A stretch of 64,000 nucleotides of DNA from Flagellimonas profundi. Its GTDB lineage: Bacteria > Bacteroidota > Bacteroidia > Flavobacteriales > Flavobacteriaceae. The stretch covers positions 175,586 to 239,585 of the forward strand of contig NZ_JAFLNM010000005.1 in assembly GCF_017313275.1 (NCBI RefSeq), given 5' to 3'. Positions 37,036 to 45,609 of this stretch are shown piece by piece. The notes under the pieces were generated by a model. That model saw nothing but the letters and a program-made list of their open reading frames with translations. It was not told where the DNA came from and did no database searches. Within the stretch, counting starts at the first letter, position 1, and the number at the start of each line of letters is the position of its first letter. The position numbers were made by a program, and so were the translations under genes.

Positions 37036-38076
37036 ATGATCATGAAAAACAGTAAGATAAAATACAAATTGGCCCTCTATTTGATGGCATCGATCTTTAT
37101 TGGCATAGTGTCATCTTGCTCAACCAATGACACTGATGATGCTCTCACCGCTGCCCCGGTCATTACTTCGGTAAGCAAGGCAGAGGAAGGAGACTTGGCC
37201 CCAACCTCGATTGGATATGCCAATAACATGTACATTATCCGAGGATCAGGTTTTATGGGCCTTGAAAAAATATATATCAACGATACAGACACCTATTTTA
37301 ATCCAACATTGGTTACCGATAGTAGCATTTTTGTAACTGTTGATGAGGATACACCATACGAAAACGTATCGGATGAAATTATGTTGGTCACCTCGTCAGG
37401 GTCGGTTGCCTACCATTTTGTGATTGCACCTCCAGCACCGCAGATACTACGGGGCTTTAATCCTGTAAATGCCAATGAAGGTGATGAGGTCACTATCTAC
37501 GGAAATTTCTTTTTAGATCCCATAGTGACTTTTGGCACTACCGAAGCCGAGGTAATTTCGAGCACATTGACGGAAATCGTGGTAAAAACTCCGGCCGGGG
37601 CAGACAAACAATATGTTACCGTGACCACCATTTCGGGCTCCGTAACCTCCACCTATGCCGTAGGTACGGCCCTATATGATGATATATGGTACTTTGGCTG
37701 GGATGTTGAACCATGGAACAACCATACCTATCATACCGATACCACTGCAGCACAGGGAACAACCTACTATAAAAAGGAAATGGGGGCTTGGGACAATATT
37801 CAAGGCAATTGGCTTTGGGATGACCAACTTGCCGATTATGCCGGAATACGAATTTCCATAAAAGGACCTGATGGCGGTATGTTGAAATTGGTCTTCAATA
37901 GTAATTGGGAGGCAAATCCCCCGATTTTTGATGTTACCCCTGAATGGCAAGAATATACGTTCACCTGGGAAGAACTGCTCAATGCAGACCATGTCCAGAA
38001 TATAACATTCCAAGAATTTACAGGCAATGGCGGTGAATATTACTTTGACAATATTGGATACATTTTAAAAGAATAA
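37036..38076 (+). CDS. IPT/TIG-domain surface glycan-binding lipoprotein
   Basis: A 346-residue lipoprotein (lipobox VSSC, Cys28) with two IPT/TIG immunoglobulin-like domains (about residues 40-125 and 130-205, the second containing GDEVTIYGNFFLDPIVTFG). The C-terminal domain (about 210-346) is rich in Trp and Asp and ends YYFDNIGYILKE, resembling a carbohydrate-binding jelly roll. It follows susD in the usual position of a surface glycan-binding protein that helps capture polysaccharide. Starting at the ATG at 37036 or 37042 makes no functional difference. Confidence 0.87.
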   Translation: MIMKNSKIKYKLALYLMASIFIGIVSSCSTNDTDDALTAAPVITSVSKAEEGDLAPTSIGYANNMYIIRGSGFMGLEKIYINDTDTYFNPTLVTDSSIFVTVDEDTPYENVSDEIMLVTSSGSVAYHFVIAPPAPQILRGFNPVNANEGDEVTIYGNFFLDPIVTFGTTEAEVISSTLTEIVVKTPAGADKQYVTVTTISGSVTSTYAVGTALYDDIWYFGWDVEPWNNHTYHTDTTAAQGTTYYKKEMGAWDNIQGNWLWDDQLADYAGIRISIKGPDGGMLKLVFNSNWEANPPIFDVTPEWQEYTFTWEELLNADHVQNITFQEFTGNGGEYYFDNIGYILKE

Positions 38077-38107
38077 TCCAATTTTAAGTTAGTTTTTTTA
38101 ATTCCAA

Positions 38108-38135
38108 ATCCCCTGTAAGAAACCTTACAGGGGAT
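38108..38135 (+). terminator. hairpin terminator after the susCD operon
   Basis: A perfect 12-bp stem: ATCCCCTGTAAG at 38108-38119 and CTTACAGGGGAT at 38124-38135 with an AAAC loop. Only a short T-rich tail follows, so termination could be partial and allow read-through into GH5. Confidence 0.65.
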
Positions 38136-38246
38136 ATTTACAGTAGGTCAATAAGGTTTGAATTCAAGATGCACTTTTGAAATTTATTCTTGGCAAAAAA
38201 GTCAATCCGATTAGTATAAAAACAATTCCTTTCCAAAAAATCAGTA

Positions 38247-39197
38247 ATGCGAAAATTAACCATAATAGTATTTCTTACAGTAATTACTACATCATCCGGC
38301 CAATTCGTTAAAGAGAATGGCAGGCTGCATGTTGAGGGCACCCAATTGACAAACCAATATGGGCAACCGTTAATGTTGAGGGGCGTGAGTTTTGGCTGGC
38401 ATTGCCTTTGGCCCCGATTTTATAACAAGAGTGCTGTAAAGTGGCTAAGAAAGGACTGGAACATCAATGTAATTCGTGCCTCCATGGGCATTGAGCTAAA
38501 TGACATGGCATATATTGATGCCCCAAAATTTTCAACAAAAAAGATTGAAGCCGTGGTAAAGGGTGCCATAAAGGAAGGTATCTATGTGATCATTGATTGG
38601 CATAGCCATAATATAAACTTGAAAGAAGCAAAGGACTTTTTTAATTCAATCTCCAAAAAGTACGGTCATCACCCAAATATCATATATGAAATCTTCAATG
38701 AGCCAGATGAGGAAAGTTGGCAAGAGATAAAAACCTACTCAGAGGAGATTATTTCAGTGATTCGCTCCAACGACCCAGATAACATTATTTTAGTGGGGTC
38801 ACCCCATTGGGACCAAGACATTCACCTACCTGCAAATGACCCCATTAAAGGATATGCCAATTTGATGTACACCCTGCATTTCTATGCGGGCACCCATAAA
38901 AAATGGTTGCGTGACCGCGCTGATGAGGCCTTGGCAAAAAGGTTACCAATCTTTGTTTCCGAATCGGCTGGAATGGAGGCAACTGGCGACGGCCCTATCG
39001 ATTATGAAGAATGGCAAGCATATATTAACTGGATGGAAGCAAGGAAAATTAGTTGGATTACTTGGTCCATATCGGACAAGAATGAAACCTGTTCAATGCT
39101 GAGACCCTCTGCCAAATCCAAAGGAAAATGGCAATTGGGGCAATTGAAGGAATCTGGAATAAAATGCAAGGAATACCTGAAAGAATTAAATAGGTAA
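38247..39197 (+). CDS. GH5 endo-beta-glucanase/mannanase (subfamily 2-like)
   Basis: A secreted endo-glycosidase of 316 residues with a signal peptide (about 1-19, TTSSGQ). The (beta/alpha)8 hallmarks of GH5 are RGVSFGWHCLWP (about 45-56), VIIDWHSH (114-121), the acid/base Glu152 in IYEIFNEP, and the nucleophile Glu239 in IFVSESAG, with WITWSISDKNET after it. The pattern matches subfamily 2, mostly endo-1,4-beta-glucanases. In this locus attack on the mixed backbone of glucomannan is likely. There is no carbohydrate-binding module or sorting domain. Confidence 0.9.
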   Translation: MRKLTIIVFLTVITTSSGQFVKENGRLHVEGTQLTNQYGQPLMLRGVSFGWHCLWPRFYNKSAVKWLRKDWNINVIRASMGIELNDMAYIDAPKFSTKKIEAVVKGAIKEGIYVIIDWHSHNINLKEAKDFFNSISKKYGHHPNIIYEIFNEPDEESWQEIKTYSEEIISVIRSNDPDNIILVGSPHWDQDIHLPANDPIKGYANLMYTLHFYAGTHKKWLRDRADEALAKRLPIFVSESAGMEATGDGPIDYEEWQAYINWMEARKISWITWSISDKNETCSMLRPSAKSKGKWQLGQLKESGIKCKEYLKELNR

Positions 39198-39244
39198 ATT
39201 CAAGCTTGCATACAATTGATACCTTACACAGCGAGCATGTTTAA

Positions 39245-39349
39245 AATCCTGACCTATCAGAACAGGCCATAGGGAACTTGCGGCACCAAAACGAACAATT
39301 GGAGCGCAGTAACCAAAAACTAAGAAAAAGGATAGCTGAATATGGGTAG
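39245..39349 (+). pseudogene. short coiled-coil coding remnant
   Basis: An open stretch of 34 codons ending at TAG 39347-39349 reads NPDLSEQAIGNLRHQNEQLE and then more of a charged coiled coil rich in Gln, Arg and Lys. A stop codon lies just upstream and there is no start codon, so it looks like the 3' end of a gene whose front part is gone. It sits exactly between GH5 and the right-hand tRNA-Val. The parent gene was not recognised and chance cannot be excluded. Confidence 0.3.
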
Positions 39350-39355
39350 AAAAAG

Positions 39356-39430
39356 TGGGATATACTGGATTCGAACCAGTGACCTCTGCCCTGTCAAGAC
39401 AGCGCTCTAAACCAACTGAGCTAATATCCC
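39356..39430 (-). tRNA. tRNA-Val(GAC)
   Basis: A complete cloverleaf on the minus strand: acceptor GGGATAT/ATATCCC, D arm GCTC/GAGC, anticodon stem CTGTC/GGCAG with loop TTGACAG (anticodon GAC), T arm ACTGG-TTCGAAT-CCAGT, discriminator A. CCA is not encoded. This is the intact partner of the damaged copy at 26020-26099. Confidence 0.95.
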
Positions 39431-39443
39431 GTTAAAATGGGCT
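39369..39443. repeat. 75-bp direct repeat, right copy
   Basis: Identical to 26038-26112, covering most of tRNA-Val(GAC) and 13 bases 5' of it. It bounds the mannan locus on the right. Confidence 0.9.
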
Positions 39444-39456
39444 GCAATATCGGAAA

Positions 39457-39870
39457 TTAATCCCAATCTCCATACTCTGCAGAGTTCTTTGATGTCTCGT
39501 GCAACGTTATGTGCAACAAATGCCCCTTTTTTAGCTTGGGTTTCAGGATATCGTAAATCACTTTTACAAAATACTCGGTTGTCGGAAGCAAGTCCTTGAA
39601 CTCCGGGCAATCCTCGTTCAAATTTTTGTGATCAAAACGTTCCTCTACCTCATCCCTTATTAAAGCACCCAAATCGGCCAGGTCCATCACAAAACCAGTA
39701 TCGGGGTCAACTTCGCCCTTTATCCTCACCTCTAGGTCAAAATTATGACCGTGAAAACTTGGACTGTTGCATTTACCGAACACCTCAATGTTCTTCTCCT
39801 TGCTCCAATTGGGATTATGGAGCCTGTGTGCGGCGTTGAAATGGGCTTTTCTGCAAATTGTAGCAATCAT
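39457..39870 (-). CDS. queD: 6-carboxytetrahydropterin synthase / 6-pyruvoyl-tetrahydropterin synthase family
   Basis: A 137-residue T-fold enzyme of pterin metabolism (queuosine or biopterin branch). Zinc ligands are His15 (AAHRLH) and His40/His42 (FHGHNF), and the catalytic Cys34 lies in GKCNSPSFHGH. The Cys-to-His spacing is longer than in E. coli QueD and closer to eukaryotic PTPS, so the exact reaction is uncertain. The ATG at 39870 (MIATICRKAHFNAAH) fits the family start. The open frame extends 11 codons further. A TACCTTTG box (minus strand, 39875-39882) lies only 5 bases upstream, hinting at a near-leaderless mRNA. Confidence 0.85.
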   Translation of the reverse strand: MIATICRKAHFNAAHRLHNPNWSKEKNIEVFGKCNSPSFHGHNFDLEVRIKGEVDPDTGFVMDLADLGALIRDEVEERFDHKNLNEDCPEFKDLLPTTEYFVKVIYDILKPKLKKGHLLHITLHETSKNSAEYGDWD

Positions 39871-40052
39871 ACTGCAAAGGTAAACCCTTTTTCTGCAATC
39901 CATATTTCAGGATTCAAAAAATTAGATGCATTTGCCAGCTTTCGTTTCCGTTTGGCATTGAAATTCACATGCGTTCTTACTAACTTTATGCAAAAGGCAG
40001 AAATGCCCTCAGCATTACAATTATTTCTAAAATCAAATAAAAAATACATACT

Positions 40053-40736
40053 ATGAAAATCACCTATTTAGGTCATGCCACATTATTAGTGGAGATGAAT
40101 GGAAAAAAAATACTTTTCGATCCTTTTATTACCGGAAACGAAATGGCTTCGGATATCAACATCGACGATCTTAAAGTCGATTACATTTTTGTGACCCACG
40201 GCCACCAGGACCACGTACTCGATGTAGAAGCCATTGCAAAGAACAACCCGGAGGCACTTTTGGTCTCCAACTTTGAGGTAGCGACCTGGTTCGGCAACAA
40301 AGGTGTTGAGGGGCACGGGATGAATCATGGAGGAAAATATACCTTTGATTTCGGAACGGCCAAATATGTGAATGCCATTCACTCGAGTATGTTGCCCGAT
40401 GGCAGCAACGGGGGCAATCCCGGTGGCTTTGTGCTCTACGATGACTCCAAATGCATTTACATTGCCGGGGACACTGCACTGACCAAGGATATGGAGCTTA
40501 TTCCCAAAACCTGTCCGAAATTGGATATTGCGGTACTGCCTATCGGGGATAATTTTACCATGGGCTACGAAGACGCTACCATAGCAAGTGACTTTATACA
40601 ATGCAACACCGTGATCGGTTGCCATTACGACACTTTTCCGCCGATTAAAATAGATAAACCCAAAGCAGTCGAGTATTTCGAAAAGAAGGGCAAAAAATTA
40701 CTATTGCCCGATATTGGGGAATCCATTACTGTTTAA
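40053..40736 (+). CDS. metal-dependent hydrolase, UPF0173 (metallo-beta-lactamase fold)
   Basis: A 227-residue cytoplasmic protein of the metallo-beta-lactamase superfamily. The metal site HGHQDH is at residues 49-54, preceded by YLGHATLLVE at the N-terminus (residues 5-14), and AGDTALTKDM supplies a later Asp. This matches the UPF0173 group of uncharacterised hydrolases. A strong terminator follows, and immediately after that the left attachment repeat of the integrative element begins, so the gene marks undisturbed chromosome. Confidence 0.92.
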   Translation: MKITYLGHATLLVEMNGKKILFDPFITGNEMASDINIDDLKVDYIFVTHGHQDHVLDVEAIAKNNPEALLVSNFEVATWFGNKGVEGHGMNHGGKYTFDFGTAKYVNAIHSSMLPDGSNGGNPGGFVLYDDSKCIYIAGDTALTKDMELIPKTCPKLDIAVLPIGDNFTMGYEDATIASDFIQCNTVIGCHYDTFPPIKIDKPKAVEYFEKKGKKLLLPDIGESITV

Positions 40737-40740
40737 AAAC

Positions 40741-40771
40741 AAAAAGCCTCCGATTTCTCGGAGGCTTTTTT
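40741..40771 (+). terminator. terminator of the UPF0173 gene
   Basis: AAAAAGCCTCCGA (40741-40753) pairs perfectly with TCGGAGGCTTTTT (40758-40770), a 13-bp stem with a 4-nt loop ending in T. Confidence 0.85.
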
Positions 40772-40775
40772 TGTT

Positions 40776-40798
40776 GTGGGCGCTGAGGGATTCGAACC
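40776..40798. repeat. attachment-site repeat, distal end of the integrative element
   Basis: The 23 bases here are identical to 50247-50269 and correspond to the T-loop and 3' acceptor strand of tRNA-Val(TAC) plus one base beyond the discriminator. No other part of the tRNA is present, so this is the displaced 3' end left by site-specific integration. Confidence 0.88.
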
Positions 40799-40995
40799 AT
40801 CCCTGCAACCCCTTGTTTTTATTGAGTTTATCCTTGCTTATGCTTTGGTTACTAACCGAATTACAGATAATTTATAATACTCTACCTTCGTAGACTATAA
40901 AATTAACCATAAAATATTAAACCGGCTTTTAGCGTGTCATTTTCCTTTTAAAAATTAAGTGGGCTGCTCCAATATGAAGTACCCCAATTTCCTTT
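40799..40995. other. distal non-coding end of the integrative element with an arm-type repeat
   Basis: Non-coding sequence between the attachment repeat and the RND pump gene. It holds TTACTAACCGAA at 40849-40860, a 12-bp direct copy of 50125-50136 at the other end, which is a candidate recombinase arm site. No clear terminator for the pump gene was found. Confidence 0.55.
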
Positions 40996-43900
40996 TTATT
41001 TATTTTTGCTAATCACCAATTCATAAACACAAGGAATTACAATTAGGTTCAAAAGGGTCGCAGATAGCAACCCTCCCAAAATGACCACGGCCATCGGGCT
41101 TTGTATTTCACTGCCTGGCTGGCCTCCTTTCAAGGCCAAAGGAATCAATGCCAACCCTGTGGTAAAGGCCGTCATCAGAATAGGGTTTAACCTATCCAAT
41201 GCCCCGGTTTTAATCAGATCCATCCCTGTTTTTCCTTCTTGTCGCAAATCTTCGTATCGGGATACCAAGAGAATACCGTTTCGGGTGGCAATACCAAACA
41301 AACTGATAAATCCAATAGTTGCTGCAATACTTACAATTCCTGATGTGAAGTACACGATTAAAATACCCCCGATCAATGCCAAGGGCAAATTGATGAGGAC
41401 CACAAAGGCCAATTTTACATTTTTGAACTCGTAATACAGCAATAAGAATATAATGCCAATGGCCAAAAATGCAGTGACCAATAACAATTGAGAAGCTTTG
41501 GATTCACTTTCAAACTGTCCGCCATATTGTACACGATACCCTTCAGGAAAGTTAATGGTACTGTTGACCATGTCTTCAATCTCGTTTACAGCACTTCGAA
41601 GATCTCTGCCCTGTACATTGGCGGCAATCACAATCTTACGCTGGACATCTTCTCGACTGATAGTATTTGGGCTGCTTACAGATCCTATGGTCGCCAATTC
41701 ACCCAACACGGTCTGTCCTCCATTAGGAAGGCTTACCAAGGTATTTTTGAAGTTCTCAATATTATCACGAAAGGGTTTTTCGTAGCGTACCACCAAATCG
41801 AAATATTGTTGGCCCTCATAGATTTCGCCTACTTCCTCACCAGCAAACGCAATGTCCACTTGTTCCATCAAATTGCCAACTGTCATTCCGTATGCTGCCA
41901 ATATTTGGCGTTTGGGTTTGATCCGAATTTGGGGAACTTCTATTTGCTGGTCAACCGCCACGTCTGCCAATCCATCAATGGATTTGATGTTTTGCTCCAC
42001 CTGTTTTCCCAATTCAAACAAACGTTGTAAGTCAGAGCCAAAAATTTTGATCGCAATATTGGCACGCGTTCCCGATAGCATATGGTCTATACGGTGTGCA
42101 ATAGGCTGCCCAAGGGTAATGTTAACCCCGGGCACCACACTCAATTTGGTACGGACTTCCTCGAAAAACGCTTCTTTGGTTTTACCATCCAATATAAATG
42201 GCACATCAATTTCGGCAGCATTGACCCCTTGTGCGTGTTCGTCCAGTTCCGCTCGGCCAGTTCTGCGGGTCACCACTTCAACTTCGGGCATTTCCAACAA
42301 CAAGTTTTCTATTTGTTTCCCAGCCTTGTTACTTTCTTCCAGAGACATACCAGGAGGACCAACCGCACTGATCACCAATGAACCTTCATTGAACTCAGGC
42401 AAAAAACTCCTTCCCAATTGGGTTGCCAATGCCAAACTCAAAACAAAAGCAATCACAGTTACACCTATCACCGTCTTTGGGAACTTGATCACCTTGTCGA
42501 GTGTGTTTGCATAACGTTTTTGAAGCCATTGTTCCACTTTTGTGCCCTCGGCTTGCTTGTTCAACAGCTTTTCGTTGTTCAGCAAATACGAACATAGCAC
42601 AGGGGTTACTGTAACTGCAACAATCAAGGAAGTTAATACAGATGTTACAAAAGCAATCCCGAGCGGTTGTAATAATCTACCTTCCATTCCACTCAAAAAG
42701 AACAGAGGCACTAACGAAACAATTATGATCAAGGTCGCTATGATGATGGAACTTCGAATTTCCACGGAAGCATCACGTACTACGGTAATTACCGATTGTT
42801 GTGCTTCTTTTGGTAAACGACTGTTTTCTCGCAAACGTTTATAAACGTTTTCCACATCAATAATCGCATCATCCACCAAAGCACCAATGGCAATGGCCAT
42901 ACCGCCTAAACTCATGGTGTTTATGGTATATCCCATTAGTTTTAAGATGATGATTGATACTAATAATGAAATGGGAATTGCCAACAAAGAAATTACCGTG
43001 GTACGCCAGTTCATCAAAAAAATGAACAATACAATAACCACGAAAAATGCACCTTCCAACAATGTCGAATTTAGATTGCTTATGGAAGCTTCAATAAAAT
43101 CAGCCTGTCTGAAAATCTGGCTTTTGATTTCTACCCCTTTTGGCAGGGTTTTCTGCAAATCTGCAATAGCCTCATCCAATTGTTCGGTCAATTTTAAAGT
43201 ATTGACATCGGGTTGTTTAGAAATGGTCAAAATCACTGATTCCTTCCCATTCAATGAGCCATCTCCAATCTTGTCCGATGCCCCGATCTGTACGGTAGCT
43301 ACATCTTTGATTTTAATGGTCTGACCGTTGATTTGCTTTAAAACAGCTTCCTGTAAATCTTCCAAAGCATAGGCCCTGCCACTTCCTTTAATGATGTATT
43401 GATTGCCGTACTGATTCACTATACCACCAGGAGCATTTACATTGGCTTCCTTAACGTGCTCTACCAGTTCTGACAAGCTCACGTTGTAGTGCTTCAGCTT
43501 TTCGGGATTGGCAAATACTTGGTATTGTTTGTACTCACCACCAATAACCACCACATTGGCGATTCCCCCTATTGCCTTGATGCGTGGGCGAATCGTCCAG
43601 TCGGATAGGGTACGTAATTCCATAGGTGACAAACTATCGGAGGTGACACCCAATAACATGATTTCTCCCATGATGGATGAAATAGGTGCCATAGTTGGTG
43701 CGCCGATACCTTCAGGCAGATTTTCACGAACCATCGGGATGCGTTCGCTTACAATTTGGCGCGCGCGATATATATCCGTACCCCATTCAAATTCCACCCA
43801 GACAATGGAAATACCCGCTGCCGATGAGGAGCGAATACGTCTTACATTGGGCGAACCGTTCAGGGCGGTTTCCAATTGATAGGTCACCAGTTTTTCCACT

Positions 43901-44079
43901 TCTTCCGATTCCATGCCATGGGCTTCGGTAAGAATGGTTACCGTAGGTGCTGTGAGATCTGGGAATACATCAACATTCATTGTTTTTGCATAGTACACTC
44001 CCAATACACTCAACACTACGGCTCCCAACAAAATCAGCAAACGATTATGTAGGGAACTATTTAATATTTTAGTCAACAT
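40996..44079 (-). CDS. CusA/CzcA family heavy-metal efflux RND pump
   Basis: The proton-driven inner-membrane pump of a tripartite efflux system, 1027 residues, with the RND pattern of TM1, a large periplasmic loop, TMs 2-6, TM7, a second loop and TMs 8-12. Family landmarks are the DVFPDLTAPTVTI stretch (about residues 37-49) and the TM4 relay motif AIGALVDDAIIDVENVYKR (about 396-414), whose paired Asp residues and Glu are typical of heavy-metal (HME) transporters. Whether it exports Cu/Ag or Co/Zn/Cd cannot be fixed from this motif. It is 12 bases after the adaptor gene. Confidence 0.93.
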   Translation of the reverse strand: MLTKILNSSLHNRLLILLGAVVLSVLGVYYAKTMNVDVFPDLTAPTVTILTEAHGMESEEVEKLVTYQLETALNGSPNVRRIRSSSAAGISIVWVEFEWGTDIYRARQIVSERIPMVRENLPEGIGAPTMAPISSIMGEIMLLGVTSDSLSPMELRTLSDWTIRPRIKAIGGIANVVVIGGEYKQYQVFANPEKLKHYNVSLSELVEHVKEANVNAPGGIVNQYGNQYIIKGSGRAYALEDLQEAVLKQINGQTIKIKDVATVQIGASDKIGDGSLNGKESVILTISKQPDVNTLKLTEQLDEAIADLQKTLPKGVEIKSQIFRQADFIEASISNLNSTLLEGAFFVVIVLFIFLMNWRTTVISLLAIPISLLVSIIILKLMGYTINTMSLGGMAIAIGALVDDAIIDVENVYKRLRENSRLPKEAQQSVITVVRDASVEIRSSIIIATLIIIVSLVPLFFLSGMEGRLLQPLGIAFVTSVLTSLIVAVTVTPVLCSYLLNNEKLLNKQAEGTKVEQWLQKRYANTLDKVIKFPKTVIGVTVIAFVLSLALATQLGRSFLPEFNEGSLVISAVGPPGMSLEESNKAGKQIENLLLEMPEVEVVTRRTGRAELDEHAQGVNAAEIDVPFILDGKTKEAFFEEVRTKLSVVPGVNITLGQPIAHRIDHMLSGTRANIAIKIFGSDLQRLFELGKQVEQNIKSIDGLADVAVDQQIEVPQIRIKPKRQILAAYGMTVGNLMEQVDIAFAGEEVGEIYEGQQYFDLVVRYEKPFRDNIENFKNTLVSLPNGGQTVLGELATIGSVSSPNTISREDVQRKIVIAANVQGRDLRSAVNEIEDMVNSTINFPEGYRVQYGGQFESESKASQLLLVTAFLAIGIIFLLLYYEFKNVKLAFVVLINLPLALIGGILIVYFTSGIVSIAATIGFISLFGIATRNGILLVSRYEDLRQEGKTGMDLIKTGALDRLNPILMTAFTTGLALIPLALKGGQPGSEIQSPMAVVILGGLLSATLLNLIVIPCVYELVISKNK

Positions 44080-44091
44080 AATTTTTGCTTT

Positions 44092-45597
44092 TTAATGTTC
44101 ATGGCCATGTGCAGGGGTTGTTCCTGACATGGAAGCCATTTTTACCTGATACGCACCTGTGGTTACCACAACATCACCAGCTTCCAAACCTTTTAAGACC
44201 TCTACATTTTCACCATTGCGTTTACCTATGGTAATTGATCTCCGTTCAAAGCTTTCTCCCGAAAGTTGCACCATAACCGAATAGTTACCGTAATCTTCCA
44301 GTAAGGCCGATTCGGGAACAATTGTGGTTTGTTTACCATCACCCATTGCAATCTGTACTTGGGTTAAACTACCGTCTGGAACTGCAATAATGTCGTTCAC
44401 TCTGGCAAATACTGAAATCAATGGACTCTCCATTTCCACATCTTTTGAAATGGATAGGATTTCACCATCTGAATCTGAAATGTTTTTCCAATCACCAGTT
44501 TCCGTTTGATACCATAAACCTTTGATATTTTCCATGGTCAAACCATAGGTGGGTGCAATCTGCGATTTCAACACTTTTGAATCCTCTGTTGCCACACTGA
44601 TCAATACAGCTCCCTGCTCTACATAATCACCATTGGCCACATTTACAGATCTTATGAAACCATTAAAAGGTGCTCGAATCTGTTTACTGTCTCCCGACAC
44701 TCCCGAAGCAATGGATTGATATTCTGCTTTTGCTATGGCATAATTACTTTCCACTTTTTCAAATGCAGCCTTTGGAATGATCTTGCTCTCGTAGAGTTCC
44801 TTTTTTCTGTTGTATTCCGATGCTGCCTGATCATAATTAGCCTTTGCTTTGGCCACCTCGGCACTTAAATTATTGGATGCCAATCCTTGGCTACTCACAC
44901 TCAATAGCAACTGTCCTTGTTTTACCTCCATGCCTTCGGTAAGATTGGATGATGAAAAGCTGACGGTTCCGTTGGCCGTTGCCACCATTGTTTTTAATGC
45001 CCCTTGAGCTGGTTGCCAAACCCCAGAGGTTTTGATAACATCATATATTTCACCTTTTGTTACAGGTTCAGTTTGGAAAGCTGTTTTCCAAGCCTGTTCT
45101 TTCAAAAATGAAATGGATCCATCCTCTCCCGCTTCACCCAAAGCTTCTTTGGCTTCGTCCAAACTGGCATAGACCATAATATCCTCGATTACGATTTTAT
45201 CAGTGTATTGCGGGGTGGTAAGATCAAAAATCAATTGATGTTCCCCAGATCCTGTGGGCTGAAGAAGTGGAGAAAATATACCCGGTGACGAGGGTGCGTC
45301 AGCAGTTGACCGTATTCCTTTTTCACCTTTGACCAAACTTACCGTAACCGAACCTTCTCGTATTGGCTGATGTTTATCCAATACAGTAAAATGTGCGGCG
45401 AACTTGCTCGGTTGTCCAACAATCAATGCCGGGAACTCCACAAACAATTCGGTGTCATCTGTCCAAATGGTATAATCCAAACGAGGCGTTTCATCCCCTA
45501 CATGGCTGCCATCTGGATTATGTGCGTGGTCTTCTTCGTTATTTTGTTTACAAGCTGTTGCCATTAAGGCAAGCACAATTATTAAATACTTTTTCAT
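44092..45597 (-). CDS. efflux RND periplasmic adaptor subunit (CusB-like) with N-terminal beta domain
   Basis: A 501-residue lipoprotein (ATAC, Cys16). After a short His-containing linker (EDHAHNPDGSH) there is an extra beta-sandwich-like domain (about residues 40-145), then the adaptor proper with lipoyl-like halves, a helical hairpin (about 245-290, AEVAKAKANYDQAASEY), barrel and membrane-proximal domains. The C-terminus ends GHEH. It links the RND pump to the TolC channel and in the CusB type also hands metal to the pump. His clusters at both ends suggest metal capture. Confidence 0.9.
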   Translation of the reverse strand: MKKYLIIVLALMATACKQNNEEDHAHNPDGSHVGDETPRLDYTIWTDDTELFVEFPALIVGQPSKFAAHFTVLDKHQPIREGSVTVSLVKGEKGIRSTADAPSSPGIFSPLLQPTGSGEHQLIFDLTTPQYTDKIVIEDIMVYASLDEAKEALGEAGEDGSISFLKEQAWKTAFQTEPVTKGEIYDVIKTSGVWQPAQGALKTMVATANGTVSFSSSNLTEGMEVKQGQLLLSVSSQGLASNNLSAEVAKAKANYDQAASEYNRKKELYESKIIPKAAFEKVESNYAIAKAEYQSIASGVSGDSKQIRAPFNGFIRSVNVANGDYVEQGAVLISVATEDSKVLKSQIAPTYGLTMENIKGLWYQTETGDWKNISDSDGEILSISKDVEMESPLISVFARVNDIIAVPDGSLTQVQIAMGDGKQTTIVPESALLEDYGNYSVMVQLSGESFERRSITIGKRNGENVEVLKGLEAGDVVVTTGAYQVKMASMSGTTPAHGHEH

Positions 45598-45609
45598 TTT
45601 GATTAAAGT

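Larger units (their letters stand above)
26100..39355. other. beta-mannan/glucomannan polysaccharide utilisation locus between tRNA-Val copies
   Basis: This span holds a CE2-type esterase, an epimerase relic, GH130, an SSS symporter, an AraC regulator, SusC, SusD, a surface glycan-binding lipoprotein and a GH5. All are functions of glycan capture and breakdown, and core genes (murF, queD) lie outside. It is flanked by direct repeats of tRNA-Val(GAC) but contains no recombinase. GH130 of the mannosylglucose phosphorylase type points to beta-1,4-mannan or glucomannan. An ancient insertion or a duplication-linked gain are both possible. Confidence 0.7.

Noticed and set aside
26100..39355. The mannan locus as a simple integrase-mediated island
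   Set aside because: No recombinase or short 3'-end attachment repeat is present, and the repeat extends past the tRNA 5' end, so this stays an open hypothesis and not a mobile-element call.
40776..40800. A second tRNA gene at the left end of the element
   Set aside because: Only the last 22 or so bases of the tRNA are present, so it is an attachment-site remnant and not a gene.
41488..42514. Long plus-strand frames opposite the RND pump gene
   Set aside because: These are antisense shadows. The minus-strand product is an unmistakable full-length RND pump.
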